Shown: positions 1 through 10,500 of the stretch, one piece after another
Numbering within the stretch: the first letter of the stretch is position 1
Layout: each line of letters starts with the position of its first letter
Program-made: the position numbers and the translations under genes
The notes under the pieces: generated by a model
Databases searched by the model: none
What the model saw: only the letters and a program-made list of their open reading frames with translations
What the model was told of the DNA's origin: nothing
Origin: Hippasteria phrygiana
Lineage: Eukaryota > Echinodermata > Asteroidea > Valvatida > Goniasteridae
Assembly (NCBI GenBank): GCA_037893225.1
Contig: JAZGUH010000484.1
Coordinates: 1,426,001 to 1,490,000 of the forward strand
Reading direction: 5' to 3'
Length of the DNA: 64,000 nucleotides

Positions 1-393
1 GTCTGCAAACACAAACACAAACACAATTCTTGTATTGGGGGAAAAGACAGTGACACTTACAAACATCCTAATGTCATTTTGAAAGAAACAAAGTGTAGAC
101 AAAAAAAAGGACATGACTTTTTTCTGCAAAAAAATCTTGGATGCCCCCATGAAATTAGTAAATGATACTGAAAGGTTTATGGGCCAATGTCATTACACAC
201 ATCTTGCCAATATGGGATATCATTAGTATTACCCCATAAATTAAATTTACATCACTCCGACGCAAATTCCATATAACTATTTGGTAAACTCAAACTGTGC
301 AAGAAAACTGCGGAATAAAAGACATGTGTGGGAGACTTGGTGTGGATATTAAAGCTCTCAAGGTCAACATCAGAAGGACATGAGGTAAAATAC

Positions 394-590
394 CGACCCC
401 TGCTTAGTGAGGAAGCGGAAGGAGGCTGGCAGTGCCTCAACCTGCTTCTGCATGGCTTCCCTCATCTCCACCACGGTCATGTGACCTATGTCCATCAGGA
501 TGAACCCCAGGGCCGAGTCGTGCTCCTTGCTACCATGGCAACCCATCTCACTGGTCAGGCTGATGCCCACCAGTGAGCTGCTCTCCTCAT
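394..590 (-). CDS. Internal exon of the unknown minus-strand gene
   Basis: This is the best-supported exon of that gene. The acceptor lies at 591-592 with a good pyrimidine stretch, and about 65 open codons follow. The composition is clearly protein-like and the third codon positions are G/C-rich, unlike the AT-rich flanks. Two donors are possible at the low-coordinate end: GT at 396-397 or GT at 392-393. Residues such as GISLTSEMG, ALGFILMDIGH and LPASFRFLTKQG suggest a compact domain. A weak resemblance to the N-terminal domain of SPATA1-type proteins was considered from memory and is not claimed. Confidence 0.5.
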
Positions 591-3500
591 CTGAAAATTA
601 TAGCAGGGGAAAAAATGGGAATTTTTTTGTAAGTTGGTCACATACTTTGCAGTGAGCTGAAAAGCTGCGCTTCTTAAGCCCCAAAGAGGTCAAAGGTCAA
701 GCAATATATATATATATCGAACCGTACAAAAATATGTATTACATATTAATGGGAGACTTTAAAGACACTGGAGGGCAGCAGACACACCGGTCCTTTCTGC
801 TAGTTCTGGGCATGCACGTAGTTCTGAGCATGCGTACATGTAGTTCTGAGCATGCTCGCATAGTTCTGAGCATGTGCATGACTGCTCAGAACCATGGAAA
901 AGGACCGGTATGTCTGCTGCCGACAGCATCTCAAAAGTCTCCTATTTAATTGAATGTAAAATTAACAGAGCAATTTAGTAAGTTCTGTAGGTGTCCATGT
1001 ACATCTGCCAAATGCAGTCATTCAGGATTTATTGTAGCATTATCTAATTAAGTCCACCAGTCAAATACCAGTAACACACCATTCCATTCCTAGGTTGCCC
1101 GGATGGATTTTAGTTGCTGAGGGCAACCAGGCGACGTTCTCATTAATTCTATACCTAGTATACGTGCTTCTGATGCTTACATACATGTACATGCACAGGC
1201 CTGTCTTGACCATAAATCTGCATGAGTGAACATGGCAAAATGTGTGACTATATTACATGTCTGGACGATAAGGAAATCCTTTTTCTACATTTGAAACCTG
1301 ACTGATCAATCACATTTCTCTTTGCAAGTTTCCAACTCTCATTTTGTGCTGGACGTCCTATTTATGCTGAACATTTCATAACCATGACCTCGACCTGTGA
1401 ATAATCGTAACCAGTCTGGCCCAGTACACAACAAAAGTACTCCCTGGCCCCGTAGAAATACGTGCACGAGAGCACTTTTTGTTGAACCATTTATTAATCC
1501 TGGTAATTCTATATAACTGCACGTAAAATGGTTAAAGCCTCTTTCAACATGGGTCCGTACAACCTCAAGATTCTGGGCTGTCATCCCCACCCCTCTGCAA
1601 GTCCCAATAAATGGATAATTCCCTCATGCCCATGGCAAGGACTGGCGTTATGTGGTATCTTCACCAAACAAACCACAAGGGAATTACCCAGTCGGTTTCC
1701 ATTGTGGTTGGTTTGATGATATTATAAGTGAAAAAGTTGTATCCTCACTGATTGATCTCCACAATGTCGCTTCCCAGGTTGATCCCTGGCTATACAGCAT
1801 TATGGTTCATAACTTCTAACTAGCCCCCCCCCCCCTCCGAACAATTAAAGACAGACAATTTGGGAGACTGTCAACATAGAGGAAGACAGCTCAGTCGGTA
1901 TGCCAGTCTGGAGGTTGCAGGTCCCACAATAAACGGCTAGTTTTCTTTGTTCACTTGGAAAAGGCCATTATTTTTTGTTAGGCACATCAGGACAGAATTG
2001 TCCCCATTTCTCTGTCCCCATAGCATTTTTGGTCCCCGCAACATCTATCGCACAAAACAACGGATAAATGTAAATTACATGTACGTGTGGATCCTCTCAA
2101 CGCCTACATGTACTGGTGGGGAAATGGGATTTTGTACATTGCTGAATTTGACTGAGAAAAATGTGTTCTTTAACCCTTCACCGAATACTACAAAATACTA
2201 CTTGAGTAATGCACCTATCAATTGCAAGACGGACCCTCGGACCCCCGGGGAATATGCGTCAATGTCCAATGTGAGGCCAGATTCTGGGGTCCCTTGATGA
2301 CGCACCCTTGCACCCTGTTCATGACGAACCATTCATGTAAAACTGATGCTATAAACCACGTTTTTTTGACGCACCATGTCTAGAAAACAACTCACCAAAG
2401 ACGGACCAATATGATGGACATAATCATGTACATTGTACAACGAACGAATCTCACTGCTGCTTGCACCGCACCGAAGCGGCATAAACGCACGCATTTAAAA
2501 CGTATTGGCCCGTTTTGGCGGTAAGCAATTTGGTATCGCCAACTTATTTCATTCTGTTTGGTTTTCTGAAAAAGTATAAATGTAGACATCATAACAGATC
2601 TGCAGCAGTTTTTTAATGTAGTATGCAGTACTTTTACTACACTGGCCTATGAGAATTGAGTAGTATTTTGTAGTACAGCATAAACATGATAAAGACACAG
2701 TTGGAGTGATACAGGAGGGGGTCACGTGGGGACAACATGCAAGTGCATTGTATCCCCCCCCCCCCCCCCCCCCCTCCCCATGGTCTGGATACTCATTTCA
2801 TCATATCCACACTATTCCAATAATACATATTTAAATACATGATAAATGGTGCAGATCGGCTGTTGACAGAGTCCAAATTACGGACTAAAATATTTTATCA
2901 AATTTTCAGGTAAATATTTTCAGGTAAATATTACAAGTGTACGTGTATCTGCACTGGAGTAGAGAGCTCACTGTACTACAACACACAGACAGTAAAATTG
3001 ACTAAAAACAAACCCAAACTACTTAAGTTAATTTAACAGCCAAGCTCACACTTTTCCCATACTTGGAACTAGATGTGGGCCAAGGATGCAGAGAATATCC
3101 ACACCACGCTGGTGGAGTAATTTCCCATCATGCACAAAAACAGGCACAAACCATGCAGACCATGCACGGAGTTGCCTTAGAGAAAGAGCGAAGCTCAGAC
3201 TTACTCTCTTCATAATTATCGAGACCACTTCCACCGTTCGTCATTTTCCGTGTCTTCCTGGGCGAACCTGAAAAATCATCACTGTCACGGTCAGGAAGGC
3301 CATTGTCCACTTTGAATTTAGTTTTTCGACTCATTATCACAAGATGTAGTAATAAATAGCCTATAAATTAGTCAGAGTCCGTAGTAGTCCATGTGCATAA
3401 ACCATACCAGCAGAAAGTTCTCCCCTACAGCCAATGCACAGATGGAAGGTCCACTTCAGGACAGGACAAAGTTTCACCTAAGCACACTGAAAACAGCAAC

Positions 3501-6500
3501 TCGAGTGAGGCAGGCAGGCAGGGCTGAGATACAATGTAGATTTATATAATCTCAACTCCGACGATGTCTACCCAACATCAGACAAAAGGGGAACAATTGC
3601 AGGTACGTACTCAGGCAAACCAGTGACTAGTCCCAACCTGTGCACATACACTGTACATCAATCAACGGCACACTATTAAACTACTGAACTTTTATGATAA
3701 TGAGCAACTGCCCAAAAGTTGTAGTTTCTGCAGCACAATTCAACACACACGCCAGAATTTGATAAGAAAGGTCAAGTCCTACAGGTCGTATGTGTGTGTG
3801 GCTCATGCCCTTTCAGTATGCACCTTGCCACCGGGTGGCGCCGGGGCTACAAGGCCGGTTTATGCAGCCAAACGAAACAGAACCAAGAGGCTTGTGCAGC
3901 CAAGCATAACATACACAATACCCCAATAATGGATTGAAAATGCAAAAATTGGCCTCTATTTGTGTCAACCGGCCAGGTGGCAATTTCAATCTGCACGTAT
4001 TTGTGTCAACCGGTGGCAAGGGGTTATACCAGTGATTTCAACAGCCAAGAATTCCTGCCCTGATATCTGATCATTTGTATATCCCCTTGATAAATTACCT
4101 CTGTTCAAATATTGGTTCCACTAGAGTAATGTACACAAAAAGCAGAGTCTAATAATTATCTGGGGTGGAGAAAAGAAAAACATGATTAGACAGTGACACG
4201 TACATTCTGAATTATCAACAGAGGGCAGCTTTGAATTTCCAAGTGATTTTCTATACATTCAGGGCATGGTTTGAAATATTATGAACCAGGAATCCTAAAT
4301 CCCAAATTCCTGGTTTGAAAGCGAGGATCTCAATGCCAGGTAAACAACTTAGTATGCTGATCGTACGCTGCGCTGTGCTGCCATTTATGGCATGATTCAT
4401 TCATGCATGAATGAATTTGTTGAATACATTTTTTGTATGAGCACTGTTTTTGTTTAGCACTGCATACAAGGCTAAAAGCAAAGGCCTACGATCAGAGGTG
4501 GTAGAGTTGCATGGCCATATTTTGAACTGCTAACTCTACCAACCTTACAGTTATCCTGATCTAAATAGAGGATAAATCTCCAACAGACGCCAGTATCCCA
4601 ATTGTCATCAGACCTACGTTTATAGACCCAGAGAACAGGCAGGTTTACAATCAGTTTTACATTAACTTTTAATTTTTATTTTAATTTCCCTTGTGGATTG
4701 TTTGACGAATTATAAGTTAAAAAGTCGTATCCTCATTGAGTGATCCCCACAATGTCGCTTCCCAGGTTGTATCGTAAAATTGGGTGTGATCCCTGGCTAT
4801 ACAGCATTCTGGGTTTATGACTTCTGACTAGCGCCCACCCGAACAAAAATACTGACAATTTGGGAGACCTCCAACATATATAGGGCAAGATAGCTCAGTT
4901 GGTAGAGCGCCGGTACGGTATTCCAGAGGTCGCGGGTTCGAATCCCGCTCCTGTCAGTTTTCTTTGTTCACTTTGAAAACTTTCAAATTTACTCACAATC
5001 CTGGACTGCACCAAACACTATCTGCAACACTATTTCTCCCCTTATGACAATTTTAACAATTTATAATTAACCAAAAATCAGACCAAAAGCTACAAAAAAT
5101 TATGCCTCCGTGTTCCAATATTGCCATTTTAGCCATGCTGCATTTTAGTAAAACCTCTAAATAATCTAGCCAAAAAAACACTTTTGTCATGGCCACAATG
5201 AAATAAAACTGTTCCCTTTGGCAAAAAACGGACAAACCCTCTGGCCTCAACAGTAAATATTCCAGCATATACAACCATATGTCCCTGGAGATGGCTATAC
5301 ATAAATGAGTAATTACTTTGTCCATGCATAATACACCCACCAATTTAACGGTGAGCCTACATGCACATTGTACTCAATACAGCTATATGGTGTACTGTAC
5401 AGCGTCACGTTCAGGCCTAACAGTCCTGAATCCTCCAATTTTAATACAATTTTCCACACACCCTAGGGAGTTAGGGAGATATAGGATACATGTATACAAG
5501 TACACTGTACAACTTGGTCTTGTTGTCACCAGAAATCAGTCATGCATATGATAATTATGAATTTGATATAATTTGACATAAAAAAAACAAGGCTAATTTC
5601 TGTAATTGAAATCAGATCATCAGGCACGATATATTTCACGTATAAAAATGTATTTTAGGGAATCTCCATACTACTTTAATTTTTGATGCTGTAAAGTGTT
5701 GTCATTTAACTCGGCTTGGTGCAAAAGCATGACAGCATTGTACAGTAAATCATTATATGTATAATTTAATTAATTTGTACTGATTGAACAACTACAAAAC
5801 TTCTGCAGGCCCCAGACCACAAACAAACTCCCTGGATTGTGTTAATCTGTCTGCCTATAACTTGAACGTGATCCATGACAGACTTGGTCATCACACCATG
5901 CCAAAACATATCTACATCACTGATCATGTACATCAGTGCAGACAGGCATAAAATTTGATTTCAAGAAAGAGCTACACGTTCATTATAACATCCTTCCTTG
6001 AACCATGCTTAAACACTGACCTCTTTCAGACGGATGGGAGGAATTTTCCATGCTTGGGTATGCACACATTATTGCATCATATACATACCCTGTAAGCCAA
6101 ACCGGAATAACAGTGTAGGCTACATTTCAATAAACACAGTACACAAGTCAATGGTAACCACATTATAACTTTTCACGCAGATTGCCCCACCCCCCCCCCC
6201 CCCAAAAAAAAAACAAAAAAAAACAAACAAACAAACAAACAATAAAACAATAAAACTTTACAGACTAGATAGAGCTGTGATCATGTAAAAGAAAAATATG
6301 ATTTTTTCCAAATATATAACCCCTTGCGTACGGATGACGCAAATATGCGCAAAAAAACAGTGCCACCAGGCTGGATGACGCCATTGGCCGCTGTTTGTGC
6401 AGTTTCAATCCATTGTTGTGTATAGGTTACGCTTGACTGCACAAACACATTGTAGCGGTTCGCTTGGCTGCCAGAGCCGCCGCGGCACCCCGACGTCTCC

Positions 6501-9500
6501 CGTAAAATACCATACTCAAGGGGTTAATATAAGTTTTTCCAATAATGTTTGTTTCGGTACCCTAAGGAAGAAGAGTACCAGTCCAATTTACTGAAAAAAT
6601 TCTCTTTTGAAACAATCATATTTTCTATACCGGATCACAGCTCTTTTGCCATGTTTACTGATTCGTGCTGAAAATTTCAAATCACTGGATTTCCTCCTAC
6701 AAACATTTTGGAATGAAAAATAATCTTACTACAAATCTATCTGGTCTTGACTACACATGCGATGACTGACCTAACACTGTAAGAAAAGGAGTGTCCCACT
6801 CCTATTGCAAACATTGAAACATATTAACTCTCATTGCGGAATGTCTCATTGAAAAGCTCATAAACCGATACAATTTGCAGTTAAATTTGAATGGTATTTT
6901 TTTTGGGGGGTGCCATCATGCCATGCCCCAAACCATGGACACAACGGGCTGGGCATAATATACCTTGTACATGTACCAATCTACACCATTAGGTTGATGG
7001 TAGTAACATGCTATGTTTACAGCCAAGTTAGGCAAAATAAAATAAGAAAAAGGTTTCGCGTCCCCGCCCGCTTCCTTTTTGGAGGCCGCCTTGATTTTTT
7101 TTTTTTTTACCACAGAAAAGTTATGTATAAAAAAAACAAAAATGTCAATCAGAAAATAAATACTTGCGAGTCGGAAGTTTTTCTTTTTTTTGCTGATCGT
7201 GCTACAAACATACTAAAAAACACTTTAAATATGTTCAGTTCTCTCGTCCAACATGTCTCTTTCATTTTTAATGCGTCTTTGAACAGGGAAACACCAACGG
7301 TTGCCAGAATTATTTTTAAATGACGGCCATCTTGAAAATAAGAAATAAAAAATAAAAAGCCCCTCTTCCTCCATTTTTTTGAAAACCCGGACGTGAAACA
7401 TGGGTTTTTTTTACTCGGCCTTACTCAGCTCGATATATACAGATCAATATTGAAGGTATCATAAAGACACTATTACTGTGATTGCAGTAGTGACAGTACT
7501 GTTGGCCTACTCCGATACAGGAACCTATGTCAGATAACATATGTGGCCATCCCTAATTGCTGCCTCAGCACTGTGCCAGAAAGATTTAAGATGGAATGTG
7601 TCAAAAGGTCAAAGGCGATCCGTTTGTTTGCCTGAAGTCCATTTGTTTATTTTTCCCGCTTGCCAGAAAGGGATGCTTCCAGAAAATGCCTTCAATTTTT
7701 TTCTGGTCTAGCTTTTTGTCATTTTTTCACCAAAGAAAAAAAATACCAAAACTTTGCTTTGTATGGTTTCATTTTTGCACCATAAGAGCGGTTTTGTAAT
7801 CAGATTCTGCATACAATTTCCTCCATTTCAATCAACTCTTAAAAGCAAAATGTTTGGTTGAAAAACTTGCTATTCAACATGCAGATGTAGTTTTTTGTTT
7901 TTTTCTTGAGTCTGAGACTGAATAATGCGGGGCTTAGACTATAAATATCTTTGTATGGAAACTGAACAGGGTTAAAAGATACCGGAGATAAAAAAAGAAA
8001 TGCTACCCTTTATTACATTTCTTGCATTTTGATGAAGACGCAATGTAAACTGCATATCTTAGGACTTACACAGCTTACAAATTTCACTGTGGTAAAAAAA
8101 AAAAAACCAAGTGGGTGATAGTTTGACACAAAGTAATTTTTATCATCTTACTAACCTTAACCCTAACCCTGCCAGATGCAGCACAGTGCATCTGTGCTGA
8201 CAGCTCCACTTTGCTGCAATCTCCACACAAGTCAATGTGACAAAGTATGCAATCTGATGCGTCTGGCAGGGTTCTCGCAAACATGCCCTGGAGGGTTAGG
8301 GTTAAGATGATTTCAACCTCTTTCAAAGCAAATCTACACTAAATAATCTTTACAGAGTCCACTGATGACAGCTACAGGACAAAAATGGTAACAGTGTGCT
8401 GCTGCATTGCAGCACCCCACAAAATCATCCAGAAAACACAGAAACACTTGTCAGAGGCAGTTGTAACCTGCATAGCATCGTAGCACTGGATGAATTTTTA
8501 CCCAATGGAGATTGACAAGAATATAAGGCCGAGTAAAAAAACAAAACATGTTTCACGTCCAGGTTTTCAAAAAAAAGGAGGAAGAGGGGCTTTTTATTAT
8601 TTATTTTCAAGATGGCAGTCATTTAAAAAGAAAAATGTGCCAACCATTAGTGTTTCCCTGTTCAAAGACGCATTAAAAATGAAAGAGACATGTTGGACAA
8701 GAGAACTGAACATATTTAAAGTGTTTTTTAGTATGTTTGTAGCACCATATCAGCAAAAAATACCCAAAAAACAAAAAACTTCCGACTCACAAGTACGGTA
8801 TTTATTTTCCGATTGACTGGTTGACATTTTGGTTTTTTATACATAATTTTTCTGTGGTAAAAAAAAAAACCAGGCGGCCTCCATAAAGGAAGCGGGCGGG
8901 GACGCGAAACATGTCTTTTATTTTTATTTCATCTAATGTAAAGACAACATGGTTGAAATATTTTTGTTATATCTCCGTCTTGGATACTGCATGTCCGGTC
9001 TATAAAAACGACTGGCACATTCCAAGCATGATATCACATCAGCCAGCTAGCTCATTGGTACCCACTCAATTTTCACCTACACTGTTGACGATAGTAAACT
9101 ATATGCATACTGTATAATGGGAGCAGCGAACTAGCAGACGATCAGGTGTTTTAATCGCGTGATTTGTTCCACCGAGCAAGGCAAGTTGAATTGAAAAAAA
9201 CCTTGGTTTGGTGATATAACAAAACAATTGCTATGCGTCCTTCGGGTGTTAAAAGCGTCATATCCCACATCACAGCAGTCAACAATTGTTGAATAGTGCA
9301 CAGTATACATGTAGGTGGTATATAAAAAATGGCGATGAAAAAGACCAAGAAGATGACAATAAAAGATTAAAATTAAATTATCATGAATCATCACAATAAG
9401 AATAAATATAAAGATGATGGCATCAATGACAATGGTGATATTAGTGATTTTTGTTCACTTTGAAAACTCATTCAAGTTACTAAGTTTCCCTTGTGGTTTG

Positions 9501-10038
9501 TTTAATGATGAGTTAAAAAGTCGTATCCTCATTGAGTGATCCCCACAATGTCGCTTCCCAAGTTGTAGCTCAAGCTACATAAAACCAACAACTGTACAAA
9601 TTCTGTGCATCAACTGTGGGATTTCTCCAGCTAATTAATTATGGAACGAAACAAATACCGCCTGGTTGAGACGTCATTGTGGGAAGAAAAAAGACAAAAA
9701 TCATCGCTCCCATTTCCTTCCCACAATGCCTTTTGACCATTGTGACGTCTCAACCAGGCGATAAGGTCTATGATATACAATGGTTAATGTCAGATTGATG
9801 ACAGCCACACATGTGACATTGATTGACGTATGTATGACCATAGAGCAAAGAAAGTATGACATGACACACAAAACAACACACCTTGATGAGGAAGGAAAAC
9901 CATGGACACATGGTCATGGTCTGGAGGAAGGAACCTTCCAAGTGCAAACTGGCCGCCTATCAACCATGTACACAATTCCTACAAATAACATCGGCTCCAT
10001 AATTAGACCATCGTCATCTACTTACCTTCATCAGTCAT
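394..10038 (-). CDS. Unrecognised minus-strand gene, 5' part (three exons)
   Basis: Three minus-strand exons join in phase. Coding exon 1 (10026-10038) reads MTDE plus one base before a GTAAGT donor. Exon 2 (3205-3267) follows a TTTTTCAG acceptor and reads from GSPRKTRK to NYEE before another GTAAGT donor. Exon 3 (about 394 or 398 to 590) follows a TATAATTTTCAG acceptor. It opens with EESSSLVG, contains the block GFILMDIGHMTVVEMREAMQ and reaches FRFLTKQG. Both joins are phase 1. The first 20-odd residues are charged and low in complexity. Exon 3 looks like a folded domain with a beta strand, a TVxEMR turn and a helix, reminiscent of ubiquitin-like folds; that is only an impression. In-frame codons upstream of exon 2 also allow an ATG at 3334 (MSRKTKFK), so exon 2 could instead be a first coding exon. 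Downstream exons should lie left of position 390 or outside the window. I do not recognise the product. Confidence 0.45.
745..950. mobile_element. Hairpin MITE with internal TAGTTCTGAGCATGC repeats
   Basis: The two ends are inverted copies. The left end (751-800) runs through GGGAGACTTT, GCAGCAGACA and ACCGGTCCTTT, and the same words return in reverse complement at 897-945. Between them the word AGTTCTGAGCATG occurs about four times in direct orientation (roughly 800-882) and once inverted, as CTCAGAACCATGG. ATTAAT or ATTTAAT flanks both ends. There is no coding potential. It lies upstream, on the opposite strand, of exon 3 of the unknown gene, that is, inside the intron between exons 2 and 3. 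Confidence 0.6.
1677..1965 (+). repeat. Degenerate copy of the tRNA-containing modular repeat
   Basis: The copy carries the block TCCACAATGTCGCTTCCCAG, then CCTGGCTATACAGCAT, CAATTTGGGAGACTG, a decayed A-box (ACAGCTCAGTCGGTA) and the tail TTTTCTTTGTTCACTT. The same order is seen in the better copy at 4684-4985. The B-box is lost. A small palindrome at the left end (about 1665-1725) joins ACAAACCACAAGGG to its own inverse. Confidence 0.6.
1966..3190. other. Intronic sequence, no gene seen
   Basis: On the inferred model this is part of the intron between exons 2 and 3 of the unknown minus-strand gene. It is AT-rich and holds a poly-C tract at about 2752-2775. The short ORFs present have no recognisable domain and no good splice context. 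Confidence 0.4.
3816..4027. mobile_element. TTAA/CCCCTTG-family MITE, divergent copy
   Basis: The ends are inverted: CACCTTGCCACCGG on the left and CCGGTGGCAAGGGG on the right. The interior carries the family core TGTGCAGCCAAGCATA, CAATAATGGATTGAAA and GTCAACCGGCCAGGTGGCAA, nearly identical to the copy at 23389-23603. The right flank is GGGGTTATA instead of the TTAA seen in intact copies. Confidence 0.65.
4484..4672 (-). repeat. Dispersed repeat, TAGGGTTGG/CCAACCCTA hairpin family
   Basis: Read on the minus strand, it shares several blocks with 46844-46990 and 58977-59125. These include ATCCTC, the ACTGTAAGG-like stretch, GGTNGGGTTGGCA and its inverse CCAACCCTACCACCTCTGAT. The central part can fold on itself. 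It has no coding potential, and the ends are not sharp enough to call a target duplication. Confidence 0.4.
4684..4985 (+). repeat. tRNA-containing modular repeat, best copy
   Basis: The order is a CCCTTGTGGATTGTTTGACG end, a 160-bp unique module (TCCTCATTGAGTGATCCCCA to AATTTGGGAGAC), a tRNA-like body at about 4889-4960, and the tail TTTTCTTTGTTCACTTTGAA. The tRNA-like part keeps an A-box (TAGCTCAGTTGG), a B-box (GGTTCGAATCC), a perfect T stem and about 6 of 7 acceptor pairs. Its anticodon stem has two mismatches and position 33 is not T, so it is a tRNA-derived repeat rather than a working tRNA gene. Related copies lie at 1677, 9446, 20262 (minus), 47933 (minus) and 63314 (rearranged). Confidence 0.7.
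5000..6300. other. Intronic sequence, no gene seen
   Basis: AT-rich DNA. The stretch at about 5400-5475 (AACAGTCCTGAATCCTCCAA and onward to GGGAGTTAGGG) resembles the right end of the element at 38803-39238, so it may be a fragment of that family. A C-run followed by A-rich (CAAA)n sequence lies at 6185-6245. The short minus-strand ORFs at 5053-5343 look spurious. Confidence 0.4.
6316..6527. mobile_element. TTAA/CCCCTTG-family MITE
   Basis: It starts ATAACCCCTTGCGTACGGAT and ends TACTCAAGGGGTTAA. The interior runs TGACGCCATTGGCCGCTGTT, TTTCAATCCATTGTTG, a TGTAGCGGTTCGCTTGG block and CCCCGACGTCTCCCGTAAAA. It is the reverse-orientation twin of the copies at 19111-19325 and 34201-34417. The TTAA flank followed by CCC is the pattern known for piggyBac-type elements. 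There is no transposase, so the copy is non-autonomous. Confidence 0.75.
7031..8929. mobile_element. 1.9 kb structure with roughly 400-bp inverted arms
   Basis: The left arm (7031-7423) and right arm (about 8525-8929) are diverged reverse complements along their whole length. Shared blocks in order from the outside are TTTCGCGTCCCCGCCCGCTT, a poly-T/ACCACAGAAAA stretch, CTTGCGAGTCGGAAGTTTTT, AACATACTAAAAAACACTTT, CCAACATGTCTCTTTCATTT, AGCCCCTCTTCCTCCATTTT and TTTTACTCGGCCTTA. The spacer is about 1.1 kb and holds an unrelated 149-bp MITE at 8157-8305. Short ORFs in both arms are AT-rich with no recognised domain. It could be a foldback-type element or two copies of one element inserted head to head. 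The divergence between arms argues against a recent assembly artefact. Confidence 0.65.
8157..8305. mobile_element. TTAA/CCCTAAC-family MITE
   Basis: Bounded by TTAA on both sides. It starts CCCTAACCCTGCCAGATGCA and ends TCTGGCAGGGTT, then CCTGGAGGGTTAGGG. The ends are inverted repeats, and a second inverted pair (TGCCAGA/TCTGGCA) lies just inside. A copy of almost the same length and sequence is at 57348-57497, which establishes it as a dispersed element rather than a telomere-like repeat. It sits in the spacer of the large inverted structure. Confidence 0.75.
9100..9445. other. No gene seen
   Basis: AT-rich sequence with a purine-rich ATGATGA-type stretch near 9370-9440. The overlapping minus-strand ORFs (9131-9394 and 9151-9348) show no domain or splice signals. 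Confidence 0.35.
9446..9570 (+). repeat. Partial modular repeat: tail joined to head
   Basis: The tail (TTTTTGTTCACTTTGAAAAC) is followed directly by the CCCTTGTGGTTTGTTTAATG end and then TCCTCATTGAGTGATCCCCA and CACAATGTCGCTTCCCA. No tRNA part is present. Compared with 4684-4985 the order is permuted, as if the unit were once tandem or circular. Confidence 0.6.
9659..9760. mobile_element. 102-bp perfect-ended hairpin MITE
   Basis: The first 18 bases (CGCCTGGTTGAGACGTCA) are the exact reverse complement of the last 18. A second inverted pair lies inside: CATTGTGGGAAG on the left and CTTCCCACAATG on the right. Each arm carries a TGACGTC core, the CREB/ATF-type half-site arrangement, though that may be coincidence. 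It lies about 270 bp from the first coding exon of the unknown minus-strand gene. Confidence 0.6.
10026..10038 (-). CDS. Putative first coding exon (MTDE) of the unknown gene
   Basis: On the minus strand, ATGACTGATGAAG is followed by GTAAGTAG, a near-consensus donor. The join to 3205-3267 is in phase. An upstream overlapping ATG (ATGAAACATGACTGA) would terminate at once, so the start is provisional. The 5' UTR would lie at 10039 and above. Confidence 0.35.
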
Positions 10039-10500
10039 GTTTCATTAGGTGTTTCCGTGAACAAACGTGGACAGAATGAGAGGGGAAAAAACATAAACAT
10101 CCGACACCTCCCACAAAATCGTCGATCGATCCATCACACATAAACAGCGCCACCAACGTCAAGTTCCCCTGCAGCCAAAAAAAAAGACTGGTGCCATTTT
10201 GCGTCAATTAAATCGATGTTAATTTTCACTTCACGGGTATTGGATACCAAGCAAGTTGTAGGACGGGAAAAAAGGTGAAACTTCGATTTCGCTCGGAAAC
10301 TTTTGCTTTATTTCTTTGCAAAGCTGGCGTACATTGTAGATAACAGGTATCTCACTGGTATAGACAGTCAGTTTCTGGATCTTGTTCATGCTGATATTGA
10401 GGAATTTCTGGAATTAGTAAACAGTGAAAAGTGGTAAGTGCTAACGTAATGACTGCAGAAAACACGAATGACATGTTTGGGCGATTGTGGAGTTGGATGT

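Noticed and set aside
4889..4960. Functional tRNA gene
   Set aside because: The A-box, B-box and T stem are good, but the anticodon stem has mismatches and position 33 is not T. The unit also recurs with decayed tRNA parts inside a larger repeat.
6910..7323. 137-codon plus-strand ORF
   Set aside because: It lies inside one arm of an inverted-repeat structure, is built from AT-rich and poly-T sequence, and has no domain.
8157..8305. CCCTAACCC / GGGTTAGGG words as interstitial telomeric repeats
   Set aside because: They occur as single inverted ends of defined TTAA-flanked elements with matching copies elsewhere, not as tandem TTAGGG arrays.
8490..8816. 108-codon plus-strand ORF
   Set aside because: It is the opposite arm of the same inverted structure, and its lysine-rich composition follows from A-runs.
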